Shown here: positions 47,839 through 56,792 of the stretch, piece after piece
How positions within the stretch are numbered: the stretch's first letter is position 1
Layout: each line of letters starts with the position of its first letter
NCBI RefSeq assembly: GCF_019740335.1
Contig: NZ_JAHXZS010000001.1
Location: 434,001 to 498,000 of the forward strand
Direction: 5' to 3'
Source of the DNA: Alteraquisediminimonas sediminicola
GTDB taxonomy: Bacteria > Pseudomonadota > Alphaproteobacteria > Sphingomonadales > Sphingomonadaceae
DNA: 64,000 bases
The notes under the pieces: generated by a model
What the model was told of the DNA's origin: nothing
Seen by the model: the letters and a program-made list of their open reading frames with translations, nothing else
Databases searched by the model: none
Position numbers and translations under genes: made by a program

Positions 47839-47845
47839 AAGGCCG

Positions 47846-47882
47846 CATCCGGCGGTTTCAGGCTTTTGCGAACCGCCGGATG
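47846..47882. terminator. Hairpin between convergent ALDH and FAD-oxidase genes
   Basis: CATCCGGCGGTT (47846-47857) and AACCGCCGGATG (47871-47882) are a perfect 12-bp inverted repeat with a 13-base loop. The right arm lies in the 3' end of the oxidase gene. No T run follows on either side, so it may block or protect transcripts rather than act as a standard terminator. Confidence 0.5.
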
Positions 47883-48988
47883 TCATAGCCCGCCAACGGA
47901 ATATCGGTTTTCCCCGTGTCGATCAGTTCGGCCATGGTTTCGCCCACGCCCGGCCCGATCTGGAAGCCGGAACCGGAAAAACCGAACGCATAAAACAGCC
48001 CGCTTTCCTTGCCGCTTGGTCCCATCACCGGCAGGCTATCGGGCGTATAGCCTTCGATCCCGGTCCAGACCCGGATGATGTTGAGCTTGCCCAATGCCGG
48101 TGCAAGGCGGCGGATCTGCTGTAATTGGCTGACCGTATTCTGCGGCAGGACATAGGCACGATAAAGATCGGGATAGGATATCGCCCGCGTACTGCCGCCC
48201 AAAATGATATTGCCGCGCGCGACCTGCCGGAAATAGACGGTTTCCTTTTCCACCGGCGTCATCACGCCCATCGCAGGCGCAATCGCATAAGGCACAGGCT
48301 CGGTCACCGACATGGTCGGGGCCAAGGTCGCAAATGGCACCGGCTCGCCCAATTGGGCCGCGATTTTATCGCCCCACGCCCCGGCGGTGATCAGCAATAT
48401 CGGCGCGCGAAAAATGCGGCCATCTTCTGTCCGCACTTCCCAATCCGTGCCGATTTTCTCGGCGCTCACCATCTTGGTGTTTTCATGGATCTCTGCCCCC
48501 AAACGCTTGGCCGCGCGGGCAAAGGCGGGGCTGGCAAGGCGCGGATTGGCATGGCCATCCAATGGCGAATAGGAACCGGCCAACACCTCCGGGCCAAGGA
48601 AGGGAAAACGCGCGCGCAACGCATTGCCCGTCAATATTTCGAGGTCCAGCCCCATCTGCCGGGCATCGGCGGCATATTGCTCCATTTTCTCGACATTTTC
48701 CGGACGGTCGCGATAACAGACGCGCATATGGCCGGACTGGAGATATTCCACATCCGAACCGAGCAATTCCTTGGCCTTGCGCCAGGTTTCAATCGCCCGA
48801 TTGGCCAAGGGCAGTTGATCGATAGGCCGGCCCTGCCGGCGGACATTGCCGAAATTGGTGCCGCTCGCCTGACGCCCGACCAGATCGGTTTCCAACAACG
48901 TCACCGACCGCCCGCGTTGCCGCAGGAAAAAGGCCGCAGAACAGCCCATCAGGCCGCCGCCCACGATAATCACATCGCTCCGGCTCAT
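47858..48988 (-). CDS. FAD-dependent oxidoreductase, DAO family (HcnC / opine-oxidase B-like catalytic subunit)
   Basis: A 376-residue amine/amino-acid dehydrogenase subunit. It opens with the FAD loop VIIVGGGLMGCSAAFFL and ends with the DAO-type GFSGSGFQIGPGVGE. It follows two genes encoding a Fer2-type protein and a second FAD/Fe-S subunit, the same set as hcnABC, opine oxidases and D-hydroxyproline dehydrogenases. It would oxidise the C-N bond of an amino acid or opine and pass electrons to the partner subunits. Its start overlaps the partner stop (ATGA). Confidence 0.85.
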   Translation of the reverse strand: MSRSDVIIVGGGLMGCSAAFFLRQRGRSVTLLETDLVGRQASGTNFGNVRRQGRPIDQLPLANRAIETWRKAKELLGSDVEYLQSGHMRVCYRDRPENVEKMEQYAADARQMGLDLEILTGNALRARFPFLGPEVLAGSYSPLDGHANPRLASPAFARAAKRLGAEIHENTKMVSAEKIGTDWEVRTEDGRIFRAPILLITAGAWGDKIAAQLGEPVPFATLAPTMSVTEPVPYAIAPAMGVMTPVEKETVYFRQVARGNIILGGSTRAISYPDLYRAYVLPQNTVSQLQQIRRLAPALGKLNIIRVWTGIEGYTPDSLPVMGPSGKESGLFYAFGFSGSGFQIGPGVGETMAELIDTGKTDIPLAGYDIRRFAKA

Positions 48989-50358
48989 GCCTCATCCTCC
49001 GCAACGCCGACCGAGATCGGCTTGACCGGTGCCTGCCCGCGCAATCGGCCAATCGCCTCCACCGGCAGATCACGCGCCGCCGCCAGTACTTCCGCCCCGG
49101 CCAGCCCGCAATAACGGCCCTGACACCGCCCCATGCCAACCCGGTTAAACGCCTTGGCGCGGTTCGCTTCACGCGCATCGACCCGGCGCATCTCGCCCAC
49201 GGTCACGCCCTCGCACCGGCATAGGACCACATCGTCCGCAAGGTCCGCAATCTGTTCATGCGGCCAAGGAAAGGCTTCCGCCAAGCCTGTAGCAAAGCGG
49301 GCATAATTGGCGACCGCCTGCCGCAGCGCCCAACGATCCGACGCGGCAATGCCGAAGTCAGAGAGCAAGGTCATCGCCGCCAATTGGCCGCTGGCTTCCG
49401 CCGAACGCGCCCCCAATATCCGCGCGCCATCGCCCGCGAGATAAACGCCATCCACCGAACTACGACCATCCGCATCGACCACCGGCAGCCATTGCCGTGT
49501 CACGGCATCAAACCGAAATGCACAACGGGCGAGATCGGCCAATTGTGTTTCAGGACGCAAATGATGCCCCATCGCGACCGCATCGCAGGCGATCTCATGG
49601 ACCTTGCCCCCCGCCTCGAACTGGAGACTGCTGACACCCGTTTCGGGTTCGCCCAATATTTCGAGCGGCTTTACCCCGGTCATCACGCGCACCCCGGATT
49701 TTTGCAGCATCCGGGTCAGCATGATGCCGTTCCACAATACGCCCGGTTCGGCCAAGAGCTTGGGCAATGCCTTGATCCGGGCGAAAAATGGTGCGGTATC
49801 CAGCACGGCAACGACATTCGCCCCGGCCTTCACATATTGGCTCGCCACCAGATATAATAACGGCCCCGAACCCATGAATACCACGCGCCGACCAATCGAC
49901 ACGGCCTGCGATTTCAGCGCGACCTGCGATGCGCCAAGGCTGAACACCCCGGCATATTGCCAGCCCTTGACCGGCATCACCCGATCCGTCGCCCCGGTGC
50001 AGAGCAACAGCGCATCATATTCAAGATCATCGACCCGGCCATTGGCATTGGTCCACACCCGGCCTTGCGAGATATTCCAGACCAGAGTGTCTGGCCGATA
50101 ATCGATCTTGTCCTTCAACCCGTCGAACGTCTCGTGCAGCGAAAGCGCGCGATCCGCCTCGGTCCCGTACAGGCTGTCATAGCCACGGGTAAATCCTTCC
50201 GGCTGGCGGCGATAAATCTGCCCGCCATCGCGCCTACCCTCATCGATCACGACCGGGCGCACGCCCGATGCGACCAACACTTCCGCTGCCCGCACGCCCG
50301 CAGGGCCAGCGCCGACAATGATTACCCGTGGTTCGGCGATTACCCGTGGTTCGGCCAT
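48985..50358 (-). CDS. FAD/NAD(P)-type oxidoreductase with BFD-like [2Fe-2S] C-terminus (HcnB / OoxA-like)
   Basis: A 457-residue electron-transfer subunit. The FAD loop VIIVGAGPAGVRAAEVL is near the start and the second nucleotide loop VVFMGSGPLLYLVAS near 170. The C-terminus has a BFD-type cluster site, VVLCRCEGVT, then GMGRCQGRYCG. The first 13 residues contain AEPRVI twice, from an 18-base in-frame tandem duplication. It overlaps the Fer2 gene upstream by 19 bases and the catalytic subunit downstream by 4. Confidence 0.87.
   Translation of the reverse strand: MAEPRVIAEPRVIIVGAGPAGVRAAEVLVASGVRPVVIDEGRRDGGQIYRRQPEGFTRGYDSLYGTEADRALSLHETFDGLKDKIDYRPDTLVWNISQGRVWTNANGRVDDLEYDALLLCTGATDRVMPVKGWQYAGVFSLGASQVALKSQAVSIGRRVVFMGSGPLLYLVASQYVKAGANVVAVLDTAPFFARIKALPKLLAEPGVLWNGIMLTRMLQKSGVRVMTGVKPLEILGEPETGVSSLQFEAGGKVHEIACDAVAMGHHLRPETQLADLARCAFRFDAVTRQWLPVVDADGRSSVDGVYLAGDGARILGARSAEASGQLAAMTLLSDFGIAASDRWALRQAVANYARFATGLAEAFPWPHEQIADLADDVVLCRCEGVTVGEMRRVDAREANRAKAFNRVGMGRCQGRYCGLAGAEVLAAARDLPVEAIGRLRGQAPVKPISVGVAEDEA
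50320..50355. repeat. Exact 18-base tandem duplication at the start of the HcnB-like gene
   Basis: GATTACCCGTGGTTCGGC occurs at 50320-50337 and again at 50338-50355. It doubles the peptide AEPRVI in frame and also carries the stop codon of the overlapping upstream gene. Confidence 0.92.
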
Positions 50359-50648
50359 GTGACCTCCGGCTGGCTGGTGCTGATCTGCTGGCCGTTTTCA
50401 ACCGGGGTCGAACAAGCGCGCAACCGCCCGCCATCCGCAGTCCAGACCCAGCAATCCTGACATGCGCCCATCAGGCAAAACCCCGCCCGCTTTTCGGGGC
50501 CGAACTCGGCGGAACGCAATGATGTGCCGCTCGATAGCATCGCCACCATCAACGTATCGCCCGCCATCGCCTGCACCGGCTGGCCATCGACGATGATATT
50601 GACTTTGGGCCGGTCCGTTTCGGCCAATCGCGTGAAACGCCCGTTCAT
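50340..50648 (-). CDS. (2Fe-2S)-binding subunit, HcnA-like
   Basis: A 102-residue Fer2_4-type protein: NIIVDGQPVQAMAGDTLMVAML followed by the cluster-binding GFCLMGACQDCWVW and a final Cys in LRACSTPV. Smallest subunit of the three-part dehydrogenase. The ATG at 50648 overlaps the end of the ABC ATPase gene (50645) by four bases, tying the transporter to the enzyme by translation. Confidence 0.88.
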   Translation of the reverse strand: MNGRFTRLAETDRPKVNIIVDGQPVQAMAGDTLMVAMLSSGTSLRSAEFGPEKRAGFCLMGACQDCWVWTADGGRLRACSTPVENGQQISTSQPEVTWPNHG

Positions 50649-52225
50649 GCCGTTCGCGCCTTTCTTTCTTCCAGCCATCCGGCGCGCAATTCTGGCACGG
50701 ATGACAGCAATAATTCGGTATAATCATGGTGGCGCACCTGATCGAAATCGCTACCCCGGACATGTTCCACCACCGCGCCTTGATACAGCACCATGATATC
50801 GTCGCAAATCGCCCGGACGGTCGAAATATCATGGCTGATGAACATGATGCTCAGGTTCAATTCGCGCCGCAATTCGGCCAGCAGATCAAGGATCGCCGCC
50901 CCCACCACGGTATCAAGCGCGGACGTCACCTCATCGCACAACACCAATTCCGGCTCGGCGGCCAAGGCGCGGGCAAGGTTGATCCGCTGGATCTGCCCAC
51001 CCGATAATTCCGTGCAGCGCCGCGTCAGCACCGATGCGGGCAATTTCACCATGTCGATCAGGGCCAACAGCCGCTTTTGCGCCGCCTCGCCCTTGAGCTG
51101 GTGATAAAAAGCGAGCGGTCTTGCCAGAATTTGTGCGACATCATGCGCGGGGTTGAGCGCCGTGCTCGCATTTTGAAACACGATCTGGACCCGACGAAAA
51201 TGCTCTTGCTCGCGCGCCGACAAGGCCGCAGGCAAGATATCGCCCGCCAGCCGCACCTCGCCCGATGTCGGCACGACCAGCCCGGCAATCACGCGGGCGA
51301 GTGTGGATTTACCCGAACCGGATTCCCCGATCACGCCCAGCATCGCGCCGCGCTGCATCGTGAAATTAATGTCCTTCAAAATCGGACGGTTGCCATAGCT
51401 GGCATTCACGCCCCGCACTTCCAGCAATGGCACAGGCTGGACCAATGCATCGACCACCACCCGGTTTGTCGGCTCCGCCGCCGCCATCAGCAGCTTGGTA
51501 TAATCATCCTTGGGCGCATGCAGGATCTCCGCTGTCGTCCCCTGCTCCTTGATCTCACCATGGTTGAGGACGACAATATGGTCCGCCATCTGCGCGACCA
51601 CCGCCAGATCATGCGACACATAAACGGCGGTCGCCCCGCGATCCTTCACCACCTGTTTAAACGCGCGCAGCACCTCAACCTGTGTGGTGACATCAAGCGC
51701 GGTCGTCGGTTCATCGAGAATGACGAGATCTGGATCGGTAATGAATGCCATCGCGGCCATCAGTCGCTGCAACTGGCCACCCGATAATTGATGGGGATAA
51801 CGCTGCCCGATGGTGTCGGGAAACGGCAGTGCCAGCGCGTGGAACAGCTCAATCGCCTTGGCCTCGGCCTGGGCGCGATCCATGATGCGATGGACCAATG
51901 CGGCCTCGATCACCTGATCCATGATATTGAGCGACGGGTTGAACGCGGCCGCCGCGCTTTGCGCGATATAGGCGATGCGATTGCCGCGCAATGCGGGCAA
52001 ATCCTTGAGATGCGCCTCACCCAGCCGGACATCGCCGCCCGCGATATGGGTCCCGCGTCGGGCATAGCCCATCAATGACAGCGCAATCGTCGTCTTGCCC
52101 GAACCGGATTCCCCGATCAACGCCAGCACCTCGCCCTTGTTCAGGCTGAAACTCGCATCATGAACGATGGTCTTGCCGGTATCGGCTTTGACGCAGAGAT
52201 GGTTGACCTCAAGATAAGCCATCAT
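50645..52225 (-). CDS. ABC transporter ATPase with two fused nucleotide-binding domains (dipeptide/opine type)
   Basis: A 526-residue protein carrying both ATPase domains that are usually separate DppD and DppF proteins. Domain 1 (residues about 1-250) has GESGSGKTT, LSGGQLQR and DLVILDEPTTALD. Domain 2 (about 270-520) has GESGSGKSTLARVI, LSGGQIQRINLARAL and ELVLCDEVTSALD. The YTKLL/YTELL motifs after each domain are typical of oligopeptide transporters. It powers the importer formed with the two permeases and the binding protein. Confidence 0.92.
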   Translation of the reverse strand: MMAYLEVNHLCVKADTGKTIVHDASFSLNKGEVLALIGESGSGKTTIALSLMGYARRGTHIAGGDVRLGEAHLKDLPALRGNRIAYIAQSAAAAFNPSLNIMDQVIEAALVHRIMDRAQAEAKAIELFHALALPFPDTIGQRYPHQLSGGQLQRLMAAMAFITDPDLVILDEPTTALDVTTQVEVLRAFKQVVKDRGATAVYVSHDLAVVAQMADHIVVLNHGEIKEQGTTAEILHAPKDDYTKLLMAAAEPTNRVVVDALVQPVPLLEVRGVNASYGNRPILKDINFTMQRGAMLGVIGESGSGKSTLARVIAGLVVPTSGEVRLAGDILPAALSAREQEHFRRVQIVFQNASTALNPAHDVAQILARPLAFYHQLKGEAAQKRLLALIDMVKLPASVLTRRCTELSGGQIQRINLARALAAEPELVLCDEVTSALDTVVGAAILDLLAELRRELNLSIMFISHDISTVRAICDDIMVLYQGAVVEHVRGSDFDQVRHHDYTELLLSSVPELRAGWLEERKARTA

Positions 52226-53019
52226 CTTTTCCCCCGCATCGCATCGATCAGCAGGTTGACCCCGATGGTCAGCGTCGCAATCGCAATCGCCGGGACGATG
52301 ATCGCGGGCGCGCCTTCGGCCAGACCGGAGATATTCTCACGCACCAACGACCCGAAATCCGCCTCCGGCGGCTGCACGCCCAGACCAAGGAAGCTCAGGC
52401 CCGATAGCAACAGCACGATGAACACAAAGCGCAAACCGAAATCGGCCAGCATCGGATGGATCATGTTCGGCAGAATTTCCCGCAGACCGATATGCCAGCG
52501 CCCCTCGCCTTGGGTCTTTGCCACCTGGACATAATCCATCTGCGCCAGATTGACGGCCAATGACCGCGCGATGCGATAGCTGCCCGGCACATAGGTAAAG
52601 GCGCAAATCACCAGCAACAACGGAATGGACGATCCAAAGGCCGCGACCAGCACCAGCGCCAAAATCTTCGACGGAATGGAAATCATTGTATCCATGAACC
52701 GTGACAATAATTCATCCAGCACCCGGCTACCCACGGCGGCGGTGAGCGCCAGACCGATACCGGTTATGCTCGCCAGCATTGCCGCCGCCGCCGCCAGCCC
52801 GACGGTATAGCGCGCGCCATAGAGCAGGCGGCTGAACACATCCCGGCCCAGATAATCCGTGCCCAAGGGGAAAGTGGACGATATGCCGCTAAACACATCC
52901 ATATCGACAAATTCGCCCACCGGATGCGGCGCCAGCAAAGGCCCGAACATCGCCGTCAGCAACCAGAAGATGACAGTGGCAAGACCGATCTTGCCGGATA
53001 AGGGAAGTGACCGGATCAT
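52222..53019 (-). CDS. ABC transporter permease, DppC-like
   Basis: A 265-residue inner-membrane permease with about six helices. The N-terminal part has the PHPVGEF...GTDYLGRDVFSRLLYGAR signature of the DppC/OppC group, and the cytoplasmic EAA-type loop contains REILPNMIHP. The ATG at 53019 overlaps the DppB-like stop (ATGA); its own stop overlaps the ATPase start. Confidence 0.9.
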   Translation of the reverse strand: MIRSLPLSGKIGLATVIFWLLTAMFGPLLAPHPVGEFVDMDVFSGISSTFPLGTDYLGRDVFSRLLYGARYTVGLAAAAAMLASITGIGLALTAAVGSRVLDELLSRFMDTMISIPSKILALVLVAAFGSSIPLLLVICAFTYVPGSYRIARSLAVNLAQMDYVQVAKTQGEGRWHIGLREILPNMIHPMLADFGLRFVFIVLLLSGLSFLGLGVQPPEADFGSLVRENISGLAEGAPAIIVPAIAIATLTIGVNLLIDAMRGKR

Positions 53020-53966
53020 TTGTTGTGCAACCTTGGATTGGCAAGGATCGCGATAATATCGGCCGCCAGCAGCAATAGCAGATAGGCGGAACAAAAGATC
53101 ATCGCACAGGCCTGCAACAACGGGGTGTCACGGCTTGTCACCGCATTGACCATCAGGCTAGCCAGCCCCGGATAATTGAAGATCGTTTCCACGATAATCG
53201 CGCCCCCGAGCAAATAAGACAGGCTCAACGCCATCGCATTGATGATCGGGCCAATCGCATTGGGCAGCACATGCCGCCGCACGATCGCCACCGGCCCGAC
53301 ACCTTTCAGCACCGCCATTTCGACATAAGGCTGGTTCAGTTGATCAATCACCGCCGCGCGCGTCATCCGCGACATCTGGGCAATCACGACCACGCTCAAC
53401 GACAGAACCGGCAGGGTATAGGATCGCAGAAATTCGCCCCAAGGCTGATCCGCTGTGACCATCGTGATCGACGGCAGCAGTCGCAATTTGACCGAAAAGA
53501 TCAACACGCCAAGGGTCGCGACAAGGAATTCCGGCATCGCCACCATCGCCAGTGTCGATATGCTCAACACCCGGTCCAGCCGCCCGCCCCGGTTCATCGC
53601 GGCGGAAATCCCGATCAACAACGACAAAGGCACGGTAAAGGCTGCCGTCAATGCCGCCAGCCGCAGCGTGTTCGGCAGGCGATCCGCGATCACCTCCGCC
53701 ACCGGCATATTCGCCACCATCGATGTGCCGGGGTCACCGGAAACAATGCCCCCGACCCAATCGCCGAACCGGACATAGGCCGGACGATCCAGCCCGAGAT
53801 CATGGCGCAGCGCCGCGACCTGTTCTGGGGTCGCGCTTTGCCCCAGCATTTCCTGCGCCGCATCGCCCGGCAACAGATCGCTGATGATGAAAATCACCAA
53901 TGACACCAGCAACAATGTCAGCAGCGCCGACGCGATGCGATTGAGGATCAGACGGTAGATCGACAT
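53016..53966 (-). CDS. ABC transporter permease, DppB-like
   Basis: A 316-residue permease with about six helices and the DppB-type opening (long first helix, then LPGDAAQEMLGQSATPEQV). The EAA loop reads VRRHVLPNAIGP. The ATG at 53966 overlaps the TGA of the binding-protein gene by one base; a GTG at 53978 is less likely. Partners are the DppC-like permease and the fused ATPase. Confidence 0.9.
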   Translation of the reverse strand: MSIYRLILNRIASALLTLLLVSLVIFIISDLLPGDAAQEMLGQSATPEQVAALRHDLGLDRPAYVRFGDWVGGIVSGDPGTSMVANMPVAEVIADRLPNTLRLAALTAAFTVPLSLLIGISAAMNRGGRLDRVLSISTLAMVAMPEFLVATLGVLIFSVKLRLLPSITMVTADQPWGEFLRSYTLPVLSLSVVVIAQMSRMTRAAVIDQLNQPYVEMAVLKGVGPVAIVRRHVLPNAIGPIINAMALSLSYLLGGAIIVETIFNYPGLASLMVNAVTSRDTPLLQACAMIFCSAYLLLLLAADIIAILANPRLHNK

Positions 53967-55495
53967 CACCCCTCCCACCAGACATGCTCGGCAAAAGTAT
54001 AGCCCATGAAACCACCAAGCGGGACCGGATACAGCCCCTTCAAACGCTTGTCATACCCATCGATCAGGCTGATAAATACCGGGATGCCGACGCCGCAATG
54101 GTCGCGGACCAGCCCTTGCATTTCGCCATAAAGCTGCTTGCGCCGCGCGAAATCGGCCTCGCCGCGCGCCTCGACCAGCAATTTATCGAACCGGGGGTTT
54201 TTCCAGCCGGATTCATTCCACGCCGCATCCGATTTGTAGAATACGCTGAACAGCATATCGGCGGTGGGGCGCGGGTTGGTATTCCCGAATGTCAGCGGAT
54301 GCTTCATCCAATGGGTCGACCAATAGCCATCGGCAGGCACGCGATTGACCGCGAGATTAAGCCCGACCCGACCGCCATATTCTTGCAGGATCGACGCCAT
54401 ATCGACCGACCCTTCGGCGGCGGGCGCGGCAAACATCGGCAGGCGCACCCCGGTCAGCCCGGCCTTGCGGAGATGATAGCGTGCCTTATCGAGATCAAGC
54501 ACGGTCTGCGGCAGATCATCCCGGTAAAAAGGATGGAATGGCGGGATCGGATGATCATTGGCAATCGTCGCATAATTGCGGAACAGCGCGCGTTTGATCA
54601 ACGGACGATCCAGCAAATTCTTCATCGCCATCACGAAATGGGGATTGCTGGTCGGCAGCATGTCCTGCCGCATGATCAGATTGGTGTAGAAACTCGATTG
54701 CGATTCCAACAAGCCCCGACCACCGGCCAAAATGCGCTTGCTCGACCGGGCGTTGACTGCGTTGATCAGATGAACATCGCCCGACAACAACGCATTCACC
54801 CGGCTCACCTCATCGGGGATGCCGATCAGTTCGATCTCATCGAGATAGGGCTTGCCCGGCTTATAATAATTTTCAAAGCGGCGGCCAATGGTGCGTATCC
54901 CCGGCTTGAAATCGACAATGCGATACGGGCCGGTGCCATTGCCGGTGCGAAATGCCTTTTCGCCAGCGGGCACGATCAGGAAATGCGATTGCGACAGGAT
55001 GATCGGCAAATCGACATTCGGGCCGCTCAGGGTGATTTCTACCTCATGCGTGCTCACCGCCCGCACCGCCAAAAACTGATCGGCGATGGACGCGACCTTG
55101 GAACCGGTCAGCGGGTCCTTGTGTCGCAGCAATGAATAGACCACATCCGCCGCGCCCAGACTCTTCCCATTATGGAAAGTCACGCCTTTGCGTAAGTGGA
55201 ACCGCCACACCATCTGATCGCGGCTTTCAAAGCTTTCGGCCAGACCAGGACGTGCCTGCATCTGGCGATCAAGCTGGGTCAGCCCGCTATACGCCATATA
55301 ATGACGCACATAATCGGTGGAGAGCGATCCCTTGGCCGGATCAAGCGTATCCGCCGTCGAGCTGGCGACGCTCGCCACCCGGATGCGCCCACCACGACGG
55401 GGCTTCGATGCCGCCCCTGCGAAATCGGGCAGCAGCGTCGCTGCCAAGCCCATCCCCAGCAGTTCGCGACGCGAGAAAGGCATGGGACCATCCAT
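53966..55495 (-). CDS. ABC transporter substrate-binding protein, SBP_bac_5 family, Tat-exported
   Basis: A 509-residue periplasmic binding protein of the dipeptide/opine family. A Tat signal (SRRELLGMGLAAT, cleavage near AGAA) means it folds before export, unusual for this family. Family features include VWRFHLRKGVTFHNGKSL near residue 110 and GTGPYRIVDF. The ATG at 55495 overlaps the upstream TGA by one base; 55483 is a possible alternative. It sets the specificity of the importer, but the ligand cannot be read from the sequence. Confidence 0.88.
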   Translation of the reverse strand: MDGPMPFSRRELLGMGLAATLLPDFAGAASKPRRGGRIRVASVASSTADTLDPAKGSLSTDYVRHYMAYSGLTQLDRQMQARPGLAESFESRDQMVWRFHLRKGVTFHNGKSLGAADVVYSLLRHKDPLTGSKVASIADQFLAVRAVSTHEVEITLSGPNVDLPIILSQSHFLIVPAGEKAFRTGNGTGPYRIVDFKPGIRTIGRRFENYYKPGKPYLDEIELIGIPDEVSRVNALLSGDVHLINAVNARSSKRILAGGRGLLESQSSFYTNLIMRQDMLPTSNPHFVMAMKNLLDRPLIKRALFRNYATIANDHPIPPFHPFYRDDLPQTVLDLDKARYHLRKAGLTGVRLPMFAAPAAEGSVDMASILQEYGGRVGLNLAVNRVPADGYWSTHWMKHPLTFGNTNPRPTADMLFSVFYKSDAAWNESGWKNPRFDKLLVEARGEADFARRKQLYGEMQGLVRDHCGVGIPVFISLIDGYDKRLKGLYPVPLGGFMGYTFAEHVWWEG

Positions 55496-56787
55496 CAGTG
55501 AATAATATCCTGAAAGCGATAATAAAGCCCGACAAAAGGCAGGAACCACGGCTTGCCGAAATGACCCGGCACGCTGGGCCAATCTAGGTCGCGCCACGGA
55601 TTGGCGTCTGGATGACCATCCATCACGGCGGCCATTTTTTCGCCCATATGGACCGACATCTGCACACCATGGCCGCTATAGCCCATGGCGTAAAACAGCC
55701 CGTCATGCTCGCCCGCCCGGGGCAGACGGTCGGCAGTCAGATCGACATTGCCGCCCCAGACATGATCGATCTTCACATCGGCCAGCGCCGGGAAAAGATC
55801 GGTCATCGTCTTTTGCAAGATATGGCCGCCCTTCACATCGGATTTATCATTCGACATCGCAAAACGCGCGCGTCCGCCGAAAATCAGGCGATGATCATCC
55901 GTCAGGCGGAAATAATTGCCGATATTCTTGCTGGTGACATAATTGCGGCGATGCGGAAATAATTGCGCCAGCACGGGTGCAGGCAAAGGCGCGGTCGCCA
56001 CCACAAAGCTGCCAACCGTCACAATCCGCCGCCGAAACCAGTTAAACGGCCCGGCAAAGGGCGCGCCGCCGGTCGCGATCAACACCTGTTTTGCCACCAC
56101 CGCGCCGCGCGGAGTCGTCACCAACCATTGCCCATCGCTTTGACGCGCCACATCGGTGACCAAAGCCTGTTCAAAAATACGTGCGCCCTTGCGGGCCGCC
56201 GCCGCCGCCAGACCGATGCCGAGCCGACCGCTATGCAGTTGCGCGCTGGTCTTTTGCAGCAAGCCACCGAAAAACTTATCGGACCCGATTTCATCGCCAA
56301 TGCGTTCCGGCGAAATCAGGCTGACATGTGGATCAACCTCCGCCACCAGCCGTTCATAGGCGCGGGCGAATTTTTCATAATGCGCGGGCTTCGCCGCCAG
56401 CTTCAACCGCCCACAGCGATTGAACGCGCAGTCGATGCCCTCTTCAAGGGTCAAGCGCTCCACACTGTCCACCGCATCGACATGGGCGCGATAATAAGCC
56501 ATTGCCCGGTCGCGGCCCAAGGCATCGGACAATGCGCCATAATCATGGGCGGTTCCGGCGTTGCACTGGCCGCCATTGCGCCCCGATGCCTCGCTTGCGA
56601 CCTCGCCCGCCTCCAGCACGACGACGGATGCGCCGCGCTTGGCGAGCGCAATCGCCGCCGACATGCCGGTATAGCCGCCACCGATAATGGCGACATCGGC
56701 CTTGCCTTCCACCGGCCCCTCGGCCCCGCCCGTAAAGGGCGGTGCCGATGCCAGCCAAAATGACTGAAGGCCGATCTGATGCGTCAT
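55495..56787 (-). CDS. FAD-dependent oxidoreductase, PuuB-like (gamma-glutamylputrescine oxidase family)
   Basis: A 430-residue DAO-family oxidase. After a short lead (QSFWLASA) comes the FAD loop VAIIGGGYTGMSAAIALAKRG, then SEASGRNGGQCNAG, and near the end YAMGYSGHGVQMSVHMGEK. The lead and GRNGGQ block are typical of PuuB-type enzymes that oxidise putrescine derivatives or other secondary amines. The ATG at 56787 lies 5 bases after the HAD gene. It is translationally linked to the binding protein downstream. Confidence 0.85.
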   Translation of the reverse strand: MTHQIGLQSFWLASAPPFTGGAEGPVEGKADVAIIGGGYTGMSAAIALAKRGASVVVLEAGEVASEASGRNGGQCNAGTAHDYGALSDALGRDRAMAYYRAHVDAVDSVERLTLEEGIDCAFNRCGRLKLAAKPAHYEKFARAYERLVAEVDPHVSLISPERIGDEIGSDKFFGGLLQKTSAQLHSGRLGIGLAAAAARKGARIFEQALVTDVARQSDGQWLVTTPRGAVVAKQVLIATGGAPFAGPFNWFRRRIVTVGSFVVATAPLPAPVLAQLFPHRRNYVTSKNIGNYFRLTDDHRLIFGGRARFAMSNDKSDVKGGHILQKTMTDLFPALADVKIDHVWGGNVDLTADRLPRAGEHDGLFYAMGYSGHGVQMSVHMGEKMAAVMDGHPDANPWRDLDWPSVPGHFGKPWFLPFVGLYYRFQDIIH

Positions 56788-56792
56788 GACGA

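Noticed and set aside
47858-50648. Hydrogen cyanide synthase operon (hcnABC)
   Set aside because: Related enzymes oxidise opines and hydroxyproline; linkage to an importer and aldehyde dehydrogenases favours catabolism. Kept as HcnABC-like only.
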